From Novosphingobium sp. PhB57 (lineage in GTDB: Bacteria; Pseudomonadota; Alphaproteobacteria; Sphingomonadales; Sphingomonadaceae), in assembly GCF_004342985.1 (NCBI RefSeq), contig NZ_SMBO01000004.1, positions 434,001 through 498,000 on the forward strand: a stretch of DNA of 64,000 nt. The letters run 5' to 3'. Positions 15,001-19,421 of this stretch are shown here, in pieces (within the stretch, counting starts at the first letter, position 1; every line of letters starts with the position of its first letter). The notes under the pieces are model-generated. The model worked only from the letters and a program-made list of their open reading frames with translations. It was not told the DNA's origin and searched no databases. Made by a program: the position numbers and the translations under genes.

Positions 15001-15850
15001 TGCTGACCAGGATGCCGTAAGCGCTGGTGCCCGTGGTCACCACATTGGCAGTGCTGACCAGGCTGACATTGCCGCCCACGCCAGCCGTGCCACCGGTGCC
15101 GCCGTCCGATCCGAGATAGCCGTCGCCGCCGTTGCCGCCGTTGCCGCCGATGCTCTGAACGATGACCGCAGCCAGGCCGCTGGACTGGGACGAGATGGTG
15201 CCCGAAATGTTATCGGTGATCGCCGGGCCATTGGCACCCGAACCGCCGTCGCCTGCCGATATGAACAGCAGGCCGATATGTCCGTTGCCGCCGCCGCGGC
15301 CGCGCTGGACGTTGCGGTAGGTGCTGTCGCCGGGATTGCTCGGCAGCGAAATCGGGTCGGCGCCGGTCGCATTCGCCGCCGGGGCGATCGAGGTGACGAC
15401 CGCGTTTTCGCTGATCTTGTCGTTGACCGAATTGGACAGCTTGACCGAAGTCACGACGCCGTTGGTATCCGTCTGGACTTCGGTAACGGTGTAAGTCGTG
15501 CCGGAAACTTCGAACGTCTGGCCGACTTCGCTTGCCAGCAGGATGACGTTGTCGGCATCCGTCTTCACTTGCGCGGGTGACAGCTGTTCGGTCACCGTTT
15601 CGAAGGCCCCGGTGACGGGGTTCTTGATCTGCGCGCCTACCGGAGGCGTGACGATCGGGGTGGGGGTAGGTGTGGGGGTCGGGCTGGGCGCCGGAGACGC
15701 CTGGGCCCAGGCCTGGACCGGCGTCACGCCGCTCATCACCATCATCGCTGCAAGAGTGGCGACCGAGGCGCTTGCGCGCCAGGTGCGCGCGCGGCGCGCT
15801 TCACCCTTGCTCGCGGTGGAACGGCCAGCGAAAGGTTCAGAAGTGTTCAC
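1..15850 (-). CDS. Giant Gly-rich repeat surface protein (autotransporter/adhesin-like), 3' end off window
   Basis: The reverse strand is open from a GTG at 15850 to the left edge, at least 5283 codons. A TAG lies seven codons upstream of the GTG in frame, and a GGGGG run sits just before it, so this is the earliest possible start. Residues 1 to about 50 look like a long signal peptide: a basic stretch (GEARRARTWRAS), a hydrophobic core, then a possible cleavage near VQAWAQA. A PTPTPTPTP linker follows. From roughly residue 230 the protein is tandem units of about 62 residues with consensus SNGIFAQSIGGGGGNGGF, a variable part, then GGxGGxGGNxGxVxV. No cysteine-rich or catalytic region was seen. 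Such repeats are typical of very large secreted beta-helix proteins, often autotransporters, but the C-terminal barrel or secretion signal that would decide this is outside the window. There is no ESPR-type extended signal peptide. A surface adhesin is the best guess; the function is inferred. Confidence 0.88.
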   Translation of the reverse strand, partial: MNTSEPFAGRSTASKGEARRARTWRASASVATLAAMMVMSGVTPVQAWAQASPAPSPTPTPTPTPIVTPPVGAQIKNPVTGAFETVTEQLSPAQVKTDADNVILLASEVGQTFEVSGTTYTVTEVQTDTNGVVTSVKLSNSVNDKISENAVVTSIAPAANATGADPISLPSNPGDSTYRNVQRGRGGGNGHIGLLFISAGDGGSGANGPAITDNISGTISSQSSGLAAVIVQSIGGNGGNGGDGYLGSDGGTGGTAGVGGNVSLVSTANVVTTGTSAYGILVSSSAGKGGAGGDGFLSGGGSGGGSPGVGGNASATNNGTVATSGAGSIGILAQSLGGTAGSGGDSYGLVASSGGGSFGGKGGDVVVNQNGVVQTSGEGAHGVLAQSVGGSGGSGGTSGGVFADSSSGGAGGPGGNATITAGANSSTKTTGDYAHGFFAQSVGGGGGNGGTTIGAVALGSAGSQGSDAGTVNIAIAEGAFVSTAGLGSYGVMAQSIGGGGGSAGVTGGLAALGGTGAGGGNGSTVTVSSGATMVTTGESGKGIFAQSIGGGGGSASGTGGLVSLGGSGAGGGNGGLVQITQTSGGSITTSGAWADAIFAQSVGGGGGSGSGSVGLVGLGGKGASGGLGGTVIVDNQGALKTTGDYARGIFAQSVGGGGGAGGNSTGLVGIGGSGAGTSPGGNVSVTNGGSISTAGVRSIGIQAQSVGGGGGDGGSSTGLISIGGSGGGGGNGGVVTVSNSGTITTKGDKALGIIAQSIGGGGGNGGSTTGVLAIGGDGGNGGQGGKVVLNQTGLVSTSGDDATAIFVQSIGGGGGNGGSAVSAGLFVSAAFGGSGGGGGAGGDICVNTNSACTTASSSMGSAYIETFGERSTGLFAQSVGGGGGNGGFALSASAGLGATASIAFGGSGGSGGSGGAVRLGLQGSIATKGDLSDGIFASSVGGGGGNGGFSVAAGASLGGSLTMSYGGAGGVGGTGGLVDVASATQITTEGEQSRGIFAQSVGGGGGNGGFAASAALGVGAITSTFGGVGGAGSDGSTVRVVSVGNISTKGTQSDAIFAESIGGGGGNGGFAIGLAGGAAGAVSLTFGGGGGNGGAGDDVYVSSTGDLATEGASSNGVFAQSVGGGGGNGGFAVSGSAGGVGAMSAAFGGSGANGGMAGKVTVDSTGTITTIGALSNGILAQSIGGGGGNGGFSAAVSGGGIGAAGVSMGGAGANGGNGDEVSVTSDGGIWTQGAASAGILAQSVGGGGGNGGLAISASGGWAGGASLAFGGGAGNGGTGGKVTLVSTGNILTEGDSAQGLFAQSVGGGGGNGGGAIAASGGQGGGISASFGGEGGDGGSSGDVGIRSIGDIQTLGDNADAIFAQSLGGGGGNGGFAISAAGGQFGAVSLSMGGTGGVGGSAGDVSVDSDGDMTTSGDFSAGVRAQSIGGGGGNGGFAISASGAQFGAVSLSFGGDGGTGGAAADVTLVSTGDIWTEGNYSQGLFAQSVGGGGGNGGFSVSAAGAQYGAAAIGFGGTGGTGGAAGDADLTNTGDIVTKGDFSAGAQVQSIGGGGGNGGWSVSAAGGQYGAVAIGFGGKGGAGGTAGDVTLTSTGQIGTLGDQSSGLVAQSIGGGGGNGGFSAAVAGAQYGAAALSFGGTGGTGNDAGTVTLANTGDIYTEGTLSNGIFAQSVGGGGGNGGFSVAVAGAQYASAALALGGSGGSGGAGKAVSVVSEGNITTLGDQADGILAQSIGGGGGNGGFAISGTLTTSSDGISASVAIGGKGGSGGEAGDVSLVSTGDISTSGASAVGLFAQSVGGGGGNGGFAGALSLSVGNAVAVGIGGSGGTGNTAGNVSLNSTGNVATSGNLAAGIQAQSIGGGGGNGGFSLTASATVEGQSIGNSSGGTGGSGGLAGHVDVTSLGTVQTTGELANGIFAQSVGGGGGNGGFSVSASLSAKGDSDTQSVGGNGGTGNDAGMVSVSATAGANAGIADYSVVTSGTGSNGILAQSIGGGGGSGGFSVGGAFSGEGDAASNQVGGSGGAGGNASTVDVVNVGKIQTTGNIANGVFAQSVGGGGGNGGFSVGAGVSIKGDASSSVGGGEGGAAGNSDDVSVDTTGTIYTEGAASNGVLAQSVGGGGGTGGFSVSAGFSAEGDSTSDSVGGGGGSGGNAGNVAVVAREGITTKGDGSNGVFAQSVGGGGGSGGFAVGLDVSIKGDAESNVGGGAGSLGGTAGDVSVTTEGTIWTEGASAAGIFAQSVGGGGGNGGFSVGAGFSSEGGSSSTSVGGAGAGGAIAGNVSVHADSDIQTKGTGANGILAQSIGGGGGNGGFAVGLGVSIKGDAESSVGGGGAGTGSDAGDVTVTGTGTIVTLGDQANGVFAQSVGGGGGSGGFSVGAGLSLDGTATSDSVGGSGGGGGNAGTVTVDRTGDIGTSGANANGILAQSVGGGGGNGGFAVGLGASMKGDAESSVGGGEGGTAGDGADVFVSDVGTIVTSGTNSNGIFAQSVGGGGGSGGFSVGAGFSLEGGATSTSVGGSAGAGGSAGTVSVTHDGDIQTAGASANGVFAQSVGGGGGVGGFAVGLGASMDSDAKSSVGGGAGGAAGSASDVTVEQIGTVITAGAAANGVLAQSIGGGGGVGGFSVSAALSSSGGAASDSTGGAGGSSGNAGTVSVSVQGDIQTDGAQARGVVAQSIGGGGGSGGFAVGAGASIEGDAESATGGGAGGSSGNSADVSVAVDGNVVTKGAASVALLAQSIGGGGGAGGFAVGAALSSSGGATAESTGGDGGSAGDAGDVSVTHTGGIETFGAQSGAILAQSIGGGGGSGGFSVGGALSVEGEANSTIGGGAGGSAGNAGTVDVANTGDIFTHGANSTGVVAQSIGGGGGNGGFSVSAGLALSGADAVSSSTGGAGGSSGSADDVTVTSIGNIKVDGDHSRGIVAQSIGGGGGTGGFSVSGAIATKGAGASDSVGGAGGAGNAAGNVTVVSAGQILTSGDATNAVLAQSIGGGGGAGGFSGSLAAALGGGSAVSSVGGAGGIGSDAGNLDLTLSGALGTLGNGSAAVVAQSIGGGGGVGGFSLGLAAASDGEGASAVTGGSGGDGGVGGNVLVSTSALIQTHGALSDGVLAQSIGGGGGSGGFAVAGTLALGEKAASSATGGAGGSGQNAGTVTVQNTGDIYTFGAASNGVVAQSIGGGGGTGGFSGSLTISSTSEAVANSLGGSGGVGGDAGAVKVVTTGNIQVLGDRSTAIVAQSIGGGGGSAGFSLGAAASKAASASDAVGGSGGAGGSGGTVEVANGSTGTVVTTGNFGYAILAQSIGGGGGSGGFATGGALSLSEGATSSVGGGAGGAAGDGGNVGVNNYSLIQTSGDGAVAVFAQSIGGGGGSGGFAVGAGLAGGSDSTLSNAIGGGAGSGGSAGTVSLYNDGTILTQGANATAVLMQSIGGGGGNGAFAVSGALAKGGAANSSIGGDGGTAGSAGDVTLVNTANATIVTEGAMSIAVQAQSIGGGGGSGGFSVGAGLALEGDASSEVGAGSGGAGGSAGVVSIDNAGDIGTRGDGSLAVLAQSIGGGGGSGGFAVSGGLSVKGGAASNAIGGQGAGGGDGGLVSVTSSGTIQTLGANATAVLAQSVGGGGGTGGFSAGAAAASADAASNLVGGSGGAAGAGGDVTIANNGGTITTDGDLSYAVYAQSVGGGGGSGGFAAGAGLSLEGDAESSVGGGSGGGGGAGGLVSLDNTGTIATKGAGSVAVFAQSVGGGGGAGGFAVGAGLTAEGGSASDSVGGSGGAGGAGGVVSITTDGLVQTEGANATAIFAQSVGGGGGKGGFAVGASASKADSASTVVGGSGGAGGDGGEVTVANGADGEVVTLGTLSYAVFAQSVGGGGGQGGFSAGGALSLEGDANSSVGAGDGAGGGIGGVVALSNGGKIGTAGDGSIAVFAQSVGGGGGAGGFAAGGGLTIEGGAASNAVGGAGGDGGAGGVVALVNTGSIRTEGANATAVYAQSVGGGGGAGGFSVGASASKADSASNTVGGSGGAGGDGGEVSIDNGANGAITTLGDFSYAVFAQSVGGGGGSGAFAAGGALSLEGDVDSSVGGGAGSGGGIGGNVTLSSLGAIQTAGEGAIAVFAQSIGGGGGAGGFAAGGGLSAEGGATSNTVGGSGGAGGSGGTIALDNGGSILTLGSNATALFAQSVGGGGGVAGFSTGGAASKAGAVSQAVGGDGGTAGDGGDITVSNAAGGKIETDGAISYGVFAQSVGGGGGAGGFAAGGALALGDDVENGVGGGIGGAGGLGGTIAVDNAGQIVTLGDASIAVFAQSIGGGGGAGAFAAGGGLSAEGASASSSVGGAGGEGGAGGTITVSNSGLVATAGDQAVAILAQSVGGGGGVGGFAVGGAASQLDAVSDTIGGSGGAGGIGGDITVDTSGAVYTGGAFAYGIQAQSIGGGGGNGGFAAGATVALTGDAQSTIGGGAGGGGGLGGTITLTNSGTIETLGASAVAVFAQSVGGGGGAGGFAGGLTGSGDGAFGSTIGGAGGDASQGGDIAVSNSGQIHAAGANAAGVFAQSIGGGGGLGGFSLAASGAVSSLSNTLGGSGGAGGDGGAISVSNAAGATIVVDGDLSYGVFAQSIGGGGGSGGFAVDGTIATGGAVNSALGAGSGGGGGNGGAITLTNGGNVLAQGAGSVAVFGQSVGGGGGSGGFAGGLSVGAGGAISQSVGGAGAGGGNGGDIAVINSGTIQTLEANSIGVFAQSIGGGGGLGGMSISGSLSTGSSTTTSLGGSGGAGGDGGTITVSNSGVIDAKGDLSYGVFAQSIGGGGGTAGMVVSGTLSTGLGGMTSALGGSGGAGGNGGDITITNTGTILVEGAASVGILAQSIGGGGGAGGFTGSLAVTGGSLNTQVGGTGGAGGDGGDVTVTSTGSIVTLKDDSIAVLAQSIAGGGGQSAYAIAAQAGAFDGVNLTLGAQGEGISGKQGKVVVNLSGGMLQTAGALSYGLLAQAIGAGGGNVALSVPDPLEVGSNGLTLQLGSTGGVAGDGNVIDVTNANEVQTKGAGAIGFAAQSIGGGGGTEGVTGDVVLGSGDAVWSTVVGGSGDSAGSGAAITIANSATIVTEGDGAIGLLAQSVGGGGGVGTMALGLADGSLAGASLTVGGAQTTAGNGGDVTFTTSTGAIGTSGNLASALVVQSIGGGGGVATLSSMEGGALGDITLAAGSTGGAGGDGGNITLDQKADVVTSGTGANAVLVQSIGGGGGLATLDNTGGTGTVTNVDLGGAASGSGGTIDFALDGRVQTTGAGAAGVVVQSIGGGGGYASAVGA
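1450..6000 (-). repeat. Three-unit super-repeat block (period about 560 bp)
   Basis: Within the array every third unit shares signature residues the other two lack. One example is a unit with SYAVFAQS in place of NGIFAQS, seen on the plus strand as a gcgtagga-like string near 2069, 2633, 3180, 3746, 4302 and 4861. The intervals are about 560 bp, three times the basic 186 bp. The other two unit types also recur in a fixed order. This points to expansion by copying whole three-unit blocks. Block limits are approximate. Confidence 0.75.
7300..10120 (-). repeat. Two-unit super-repeat block (period about 370 bp)
   Basis: In this part of the array two unit types alternate. One has its variable segment followed by a GFAVG-type strand; the other by a GFSVGAG-type strand with an E/D-rich turn. 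The alternation is regular over about seven pairs. This differs from the three-unit order at 1.45-6.0 kb, so the array is a mosaic of separately expanded blocks. Limits are approximate. Confidence 0.65.
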
Positions 15851-15971
15851 GGTAAGCCCCCAGGGTGCCTATTCGGCAAGTCGCCCCGGCCCCGCCCCTC
15901 GGGAGCGGGATTCCCGTGCTGTACGCCAGCTCTGGCGCAGCAGGAATCCGGAACAACACATAGAAAATGAC

Positions 15972-16012
15972 GAAATAATTTCCTGCTTATCAGCGTGTTA
16001 GGAAATTATTTC
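15972..16012. promoter_or_regulatory. Paired 11-bp palindromes upstream of the giant gene (candidate operator pair)
   Basis: GAAATAATTTC at 15972-15982 and GAAATTATTTC at 16002-16012 are each palindromic around a single central A/T. They differ only at that centre, and their centres are 30 bp apart, close to three helical turns. Taken together they also form a 13-bp inverted repeat (15972-15984 against 16000-16012) with a 15-nt loop. They are strikingly AT-rich in GC-rich DNA and lie about 120 bp upstream of the giant gene start, after the end of the SapC-family gene. Two sites for a dimeric regulator is the favoured reading. A hairpin terminator for the upstream gene is the alternative, but no T-run follows on the reverse strand. 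Confidence 0.5.
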
Positions 16013-16101
16013 CGATTGGTTTCGGCGCCCCGATGCGCCGAGTCCGCCCTTCCCGCGCCGCATGGACGGCGCAGGTTGGACGGCCTTCGATCCGGCAGGG
16101 A

Positions 16102-16896
16102 TCAGGTCGCGCGGGTAACGGCGGCCAGAGCGTCCCACTTCGCCTGCGAGGCGATCTGCGCGTGGATGGCGGGCAGCGCACCGGCGTCGCGAAGGCGCAG
16201 GAACTGCTCGGCCGAAAGCGCTTCGAAGCGGGTCCGGTCGATGGTCCGGAATTCCACCAGCAGGCTGGGCTCGGCAGCTTCCGGTGCCGTGTAGTGAACG
16301 CGCTTGATCTCGAACAGGTCAAGCTCGTCCAGCAGCGCGATCAGCACGCCGGTACGGGCCTGTGCGGCCTCGTAGCTCTCGCAAAAACGCAGCGCCTGCA
16401 GCGTCAGTTCGGTCGGCTCGGCGCCTTCGAACAGAAGGACCGCATCTTCAGCATCCTTGTCGCCGACCCGGCCCGAAGCGTGGTCGAGGCAGAGGATCAG
16501 GCGATCACTGCCTTCGTCGCGCGCGAAAACGAAGGGGTAGCGGCGCAGATAGGCCGGGATGTAAGCGCCATTCTGATAGCGGCCCTCGGATACGAACAGG
16601 TTGTGCTCGGCTTCCAGGCCGGTGACGGCGTAGGGCTGACGATCTTCGCCGAAGAACAGGATCGGATAGTCGAGTCCGGCCCGCTCGAACTCGTCGACCG
16701 TCAGTTGGACCATCGGCGCGCCGGCTGCGAAACCGAAGTCGGTCGGCGCGACGATCACAGCCGCATCGGCGTGCGTCGCGCTGTTGACCGGGCGCGGGTC
16801 CCGATAGAGCGGAAGGCTGCCATTGACCTGCGGCCCACTCGTTGCCGGCGCCGCGGTGCCAGCGCTCTTGCGATTCTTCTGCTTGGATTCCGTCAT
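16102..16896 (-). CDS. SapC family protein
   Basis: The 264-residue product has the length and features of the SapC family (PF07277): a start rich in polar residues, then blocks such as APTDFGFAAG, LDYPILFFGE, YIPAYLRRYPFVF and a C-terminal tail with FLRLRDAGALP. No signal peptide or membrane segment is apparent. The ATG at 16896 was chosen because GGTGGGG lies just upstream; a TTG four codons earlier is also possible. The family name comes from a Campylobacter surface-layer locus, but the biochemical role is not established, and in sphingomonads such genes often lie near TonB-dependent receptors. Here it is the upstream same-strand neighbour of the giant repeat gene, 251 bp away. A link in surface assembly is possible but unproven. 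Confidence 0.85.
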   Translation of the reverse strand: MTESKQKNRKSAGTAAPATSGPQVNGSLPLYRDPRPVNSATHADAAVIVAPTDFGFAAGAPMVQLTVDEFERAGLDYPILFFGEDRQPYAVTGLEAEHNLFVSEGRYQNGAYIPAYLRRYPFVFARDEGSDRLILCLDHASGRVGDKDAEDAVLLFEGAEPTELTLQALRFCESYEAAQARTGVLIALLDELDLFEIKRVHYTAPEAAEPSLLVEFRTIDRTRFEALSAEQFLRLRDAGALPAIHAQIASQAKWDALAAVTRAT

Positions 16897-17551
16897 GTGC
16901 CCCACCAAAAATCTAACCCCATTTCGTCATTGCCGGACGGATCGCACCCCAAATTGCTAATCCGCCGTAAATCAATGACTTACAGGCATTGCGCGCCTTT
17001 CAAAGGTAAATGGGCGCGCAAGCATGTAACGCGGCGGGCCTATCCACATGTCCGCACTCCCTTGCAATAAGGAAGTTTACGTAGCGCTTTTATGTCGACG
17101 GATTAATCGTTTGGCAGGTCCTTCATGCTACGCGCGCGCAGCTAATGGCGGGACCTGCGTTGGACCTGCCCGGATGCCTCGCAGCGGTCGGAAAAAAATT
17201 TTTCGAAGCTGCGCTCGGCTACCGGCAGTCGGAGAAATTCGACCTGCGAATCATCGGCAGTCGTGACGCCCGGTCGGTGAGAATGCCGAATCGGATTCGG
17301 CGCGCCTTGTCGGCTGTTCCGGGGTTCGGCTGCGTCTAGACGGCAACCCGCCCGCAAGTCAAAAATTGACTGCAGCGGCAACGTACCAAAACTGGAACAG
17401 CAAAGCTGATGCCATGCGGGATCGGCGCTTGACCGGGGAACCATCCCCTCCTGAAACGGCCTGGCGCGGCGCTGTTGTTTCGACATCGGAAGCCGCGAGA
17501 CAACCTTCGGTCGAAACCGGAGCTGGATCGAAAAGAGGATGATCGCTGGCG
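16897..17551. other. 655-bp intergenic region, no gene seen
   Basis: This stretch separates the reverse-strand SapC-family gene from the forward aldo/keto reductase gene, so it should hold promoters for both. It is more AT-rich than its surroundings between about 16900 and 17110. It contains an A7-T5 tract around 17190-17205, a bend-prone sequence. Open frames here lack a ribosome site and typical protein composition. No RNA gene or clear operator was recognised. Confidence 0.6.
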
Positions 17552-18610
17552 ATGCAACTCGACGATTATCGCCTGCTGGGGCGCTCCGGCCTGCGGGTCT
17601 CGCCGCTGGCCTTGGGCACGATGACCTTTCGCGTGGGCGCGGGCGCGTGGGGCAGCAGTGACGAGGAGGCGCGCCGGATGGTCGATCTCTATATCGATCG
17701 CGGCGGCAACTTCATCGACACCGCAGACTTCTATGGCCAGATGGGCCAGTCCGAAGTCCTGCTGGGTGAACTGCTGAAGGGCCGGCGCGATCGCCTGGTG
17801 GTTTCCACCAAGTATTCGCTGACGACGAGGCCCGGCGACCCCAATGCCAGCGGCAATCACCGCAAGAACATGATCCGCTCGGTAGAGGACAGTCTCAGGC
17901 GGCTGGGTACCGACTATATCGACTTGCTCTATCTCCACATGTGGGACTTCAACACGCCCGTGGACGAGATCCTGCGCAGCTTCGACGATCTCGTCCGCCA
18001 GGGCAAAGTGCTCTACATCGGCCTGTCCGACACGCCGGCCTGGCAGGCCTCGCGCATGCAGGCCATTGCCGAGTTGCGCGGCTGGACGCCGTTCTGCGCG
18101 CTGCAGATCCCCTACAGCCTCATCGAACGCACCGTCGAGCGCGAGCTGATCCCGATGGCCCGGGAAATGGGCCTGGGCGTTTCGCCCTGGGCGCCGCTGG
18201 GCCAGGGCCTTCTCACCGGAAAATACACGCGCGCCGATCTTGGCGGCGGCGACATGGACAAACTCGGCTCGCGCAAGGCGATCAATGCCGCCACCGGAAA
18301 GCTGACGGCGCGAAATCTCGATATTGCCGACCGGGTCGTCGAGATTGCCGGCGAACTCGGCTGTACCCCGGCGCAACTCGCCCTGGCCTGGACCCTGACT
18401 CATCCGGCCGTGGCCTCGCCCGTAGTCGGGGTGCGCACCCCGGCACAGCTTGAGGACAATCTCGGTGCACTGGCATTGGAAATCTCGCCCGAGCAACTCG
18501 CGAGGCTCGACGCGGCCAGCGCGGTGCCGCCGGTCTTCCCGATCGATGTGCTGCACGGACCGGCCCGGAGCATGATGTTCGGCAACGTGAAGCTACGTGA
18601 TCGGGTATAG
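17552..18610 (+). CDS. Aldo/keto reductase
   Basis: The 352-residue protein matches the AKR family, NAD(P)H-dependent reductases of aldehydes and ketones with a TIM-barrel fold. The catalytic tetrad is visible: D56 and Y61 in NFIDTADFYG, K87 in VSTKYSL and H129 in DLLYLHMWD. The C-terminal cofactor region includes SPVVGVRTPAQLEDNL. A start at MQLDDYRLLGRSGLRV gives the usual N-terminus; GAGGAT lies about 11 nt upstream. It converges on the IclR-type regulator with a 15-bp gap and may act on the island substrate, but its substrate cannot be read from sequence. Confidence 0.93.
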   Translation: MQLDDYRLLGRSGLRVSPLALGTMTFRVGAGAWGSSDEEARRMVDLYIDRGGNFIDTADFYGQMGQSEVLLGELLKGRRDRLVVSTKYSLTTRPGDPNASGNHRKNMIRSVEDSLRRLGTDYIDLLYLHMWDFNTPVDEILRSFDDLVRQGKVLYIGLSDTPAWQASRMQAIAELRGWTPFCALQIPYSLIERTVERELIPMAREMGLGVSPWAPLGQGLLTGKYTRADLGGGDMDKLGSRKAINAATGKLTARNLDIADRVVEIAGELGCTPAQLALAWTLTHPAVASPVVGVRTPAQLEDNLGALALEISPEQLARLDAASAVPPVFPIDVLHGPARSMMFGNVKLRDRV

Positions 18611-18625
18611 GCGCGGATCGGAATC

Positions 18626-19336
18626 CTAAGCGGCGGAGAGCAAACGCGCGGCGCCTGCCAGTTGGCCGCCGAGCAGCGCGCGCCGTTCAGGGCCAAGGCG
18701 CTCCGAAGGGCCGGTCAGCACCAGAGTGCCGAGCGGTCGCTCGTCCGGCCCGAGCACGGCCGAGGCGATGGCGACCGCCCCGGCGACGATGTCCCCGTCA
18801 TTCACGGCATAGCCCCGCGCACGCGTTGCCGCGAACTGCGCCAGCAGATCCGCGTCCGGCGGCGCGGAGAGCAAGTCGCGCTGTTCCGGCGCGCTGAGAT
18901 AGGGCAGCACCGCGCGCGCCGTGGCGCTCCCGTGCGAAGGCACGACCATGCCGACCGGGGGTGCCATGCGCAGCACTTGCGGGCTTTCCAGAGCATCGAT
19001 CACCACGAAATGGCCGCCGTCGGGCACGGTGAGATAGGCCGTCTCCCCGGTTGCCGACCGCAGCGTTTCGAGCACCGGGCGGGCGCGCTGGCGCAAGTCG
19101 TTGCTGGAGTGCGGCGTGCGCGCCAGGGTGAGTATGCGCAGCGTCAATTCCCACTTCGCATCGCCTGCGGAGCGGATCCAGCCCGCATCGGCCAGCGTCA
19201 TGAGGTCACGCTGGACCGCGCTTTTGTCTGCCCCTAGCAGGCGCGCCAGCGCACTGACGCCGATCGGCTGCGCGGCGGCCACCGCTTCGAACACCTGCAG
19301 CATGCGGCCACCACTCTGGCCCCGCTTGACGGCCAT
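18626..19336 (-). CDS. IclR family transcriptional regulator
   Basis: The 236-residue protein has an N-terminal winged helix-turn-helix (about residues 10-70, with LARLLGADKSAVQRDLMTL) and a C-terminal IclR effector domain (about 85-235, with ARGYAVNDGD and GTLVLTGP). IclR proteins usually sense small carboxylic or aromatic acids. The start ATG at 19336 has AGGAG 8 nt upstream. It is transcribed divergently from the TauD-type dioxygenase, with 85 bp between the starts, so it probably controls that gene and perhaps its own. Confidence 0.93.
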   Translation of the reverse strand: MAVKRGQSGGRMLQVFEAVAAAQPIGVSALARLLGADKSAVQRDLMTLADAGWIRSAGDAKWELTLRILTLARTPHSSNDLRQRARPVLETLRSATGETAYLTVPDGGHFVVIDALESPQVLRMAPPVGMVVPSHGSATARAVLPYLSAPEQRDLLSAPPDADLLAQFAATRARGYAVNDGDIVAGAVAIASAVLGPDERPLGTLVLTGPSERLGPERRALLGGQLAGAARLLSAA

Positions 19337-19421
19337 GGGAGGAATCTCCTATCATGTCACTATTCAATACATCGTATCACGAGGTAATACAATAAAGTGA
19401 GCGATGCAAGGAGAGTGTTGC
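19337..19421. promoter_or_regulatory. Divergent promoter region with candidate IclR operator
   Basis: The 85 bp between the regulator and dioxygenase starts are AT-rich. ATAC-atc-GTAT at 19367-19377 is a perfect short palindrome. TATTCAATAC at 19361-19370 and GTAATACAATA at 19384-19394 form an imperfect inverted repeat around it. AAGGAGAG at 19408-19415 is the ribosome site of the dioxygenase gene. Assigning the palindrome to the IclR protein is inference from position. Confidence 0.4.

Larger units (their letters stand above)
1..15200 (-). repeat. Tandem array of ~62-residue (about 186-bp) Gly-rich coding repeats
   Basis: A core encoding Q-S-I/V-G-G-G-G-G recurs every 170 to 190 bp. On the plus strand it reads as a (gcc)n run followed by gatcgactgc or gaccgactgc, for example near 38, 208, 388, 573, 760, 949, 1137, 1317, 1500, 1686 and 1869. 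The spacing implies on the order of 80 units in the window. The units nearest the N-terminus (about 13.3-15.2 kb) are the most diverged in length and sequence, and units in the middle are the most alike. All stay in frame. Confidence 0.92.

Noticed and set aside
1..15200. Regular spacing that could suggest a CRISPR array
   Set aside because: The period is about 186 bp, the units are coding and in frame, and there are no short identical repeats with unique spacers or cas genes.
7317..15580. Further long forward open frames (7317-9554, 8213-11047, 11048-15580)
   Set aside because: They are antisense shadows of the same array, rich in Pro/Pro/Ala or Arg/Ala. The reverse frame alone gives a signal peptide and coherent repeats.
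15972..16012. Palindrome pair as a standard Rho-independent terminator
   Set aside because: The stem is AT-rich, with a 15-nt loop and no following T-run on the reverse strand. The internal palindromic symmetry of each arm fits operators better, though termination is not excluded.
16033..17070. Forward 345-codon frame over the SapC-family gene
   Set aside because: It is antisense to a recognised SapC-family protein and has no family match or ribosome site.
17142..17486. Reverse 114-codon frame in the intergenic gap
   Set aside because: Biased composition, no ribosome site and no recognisable domain.
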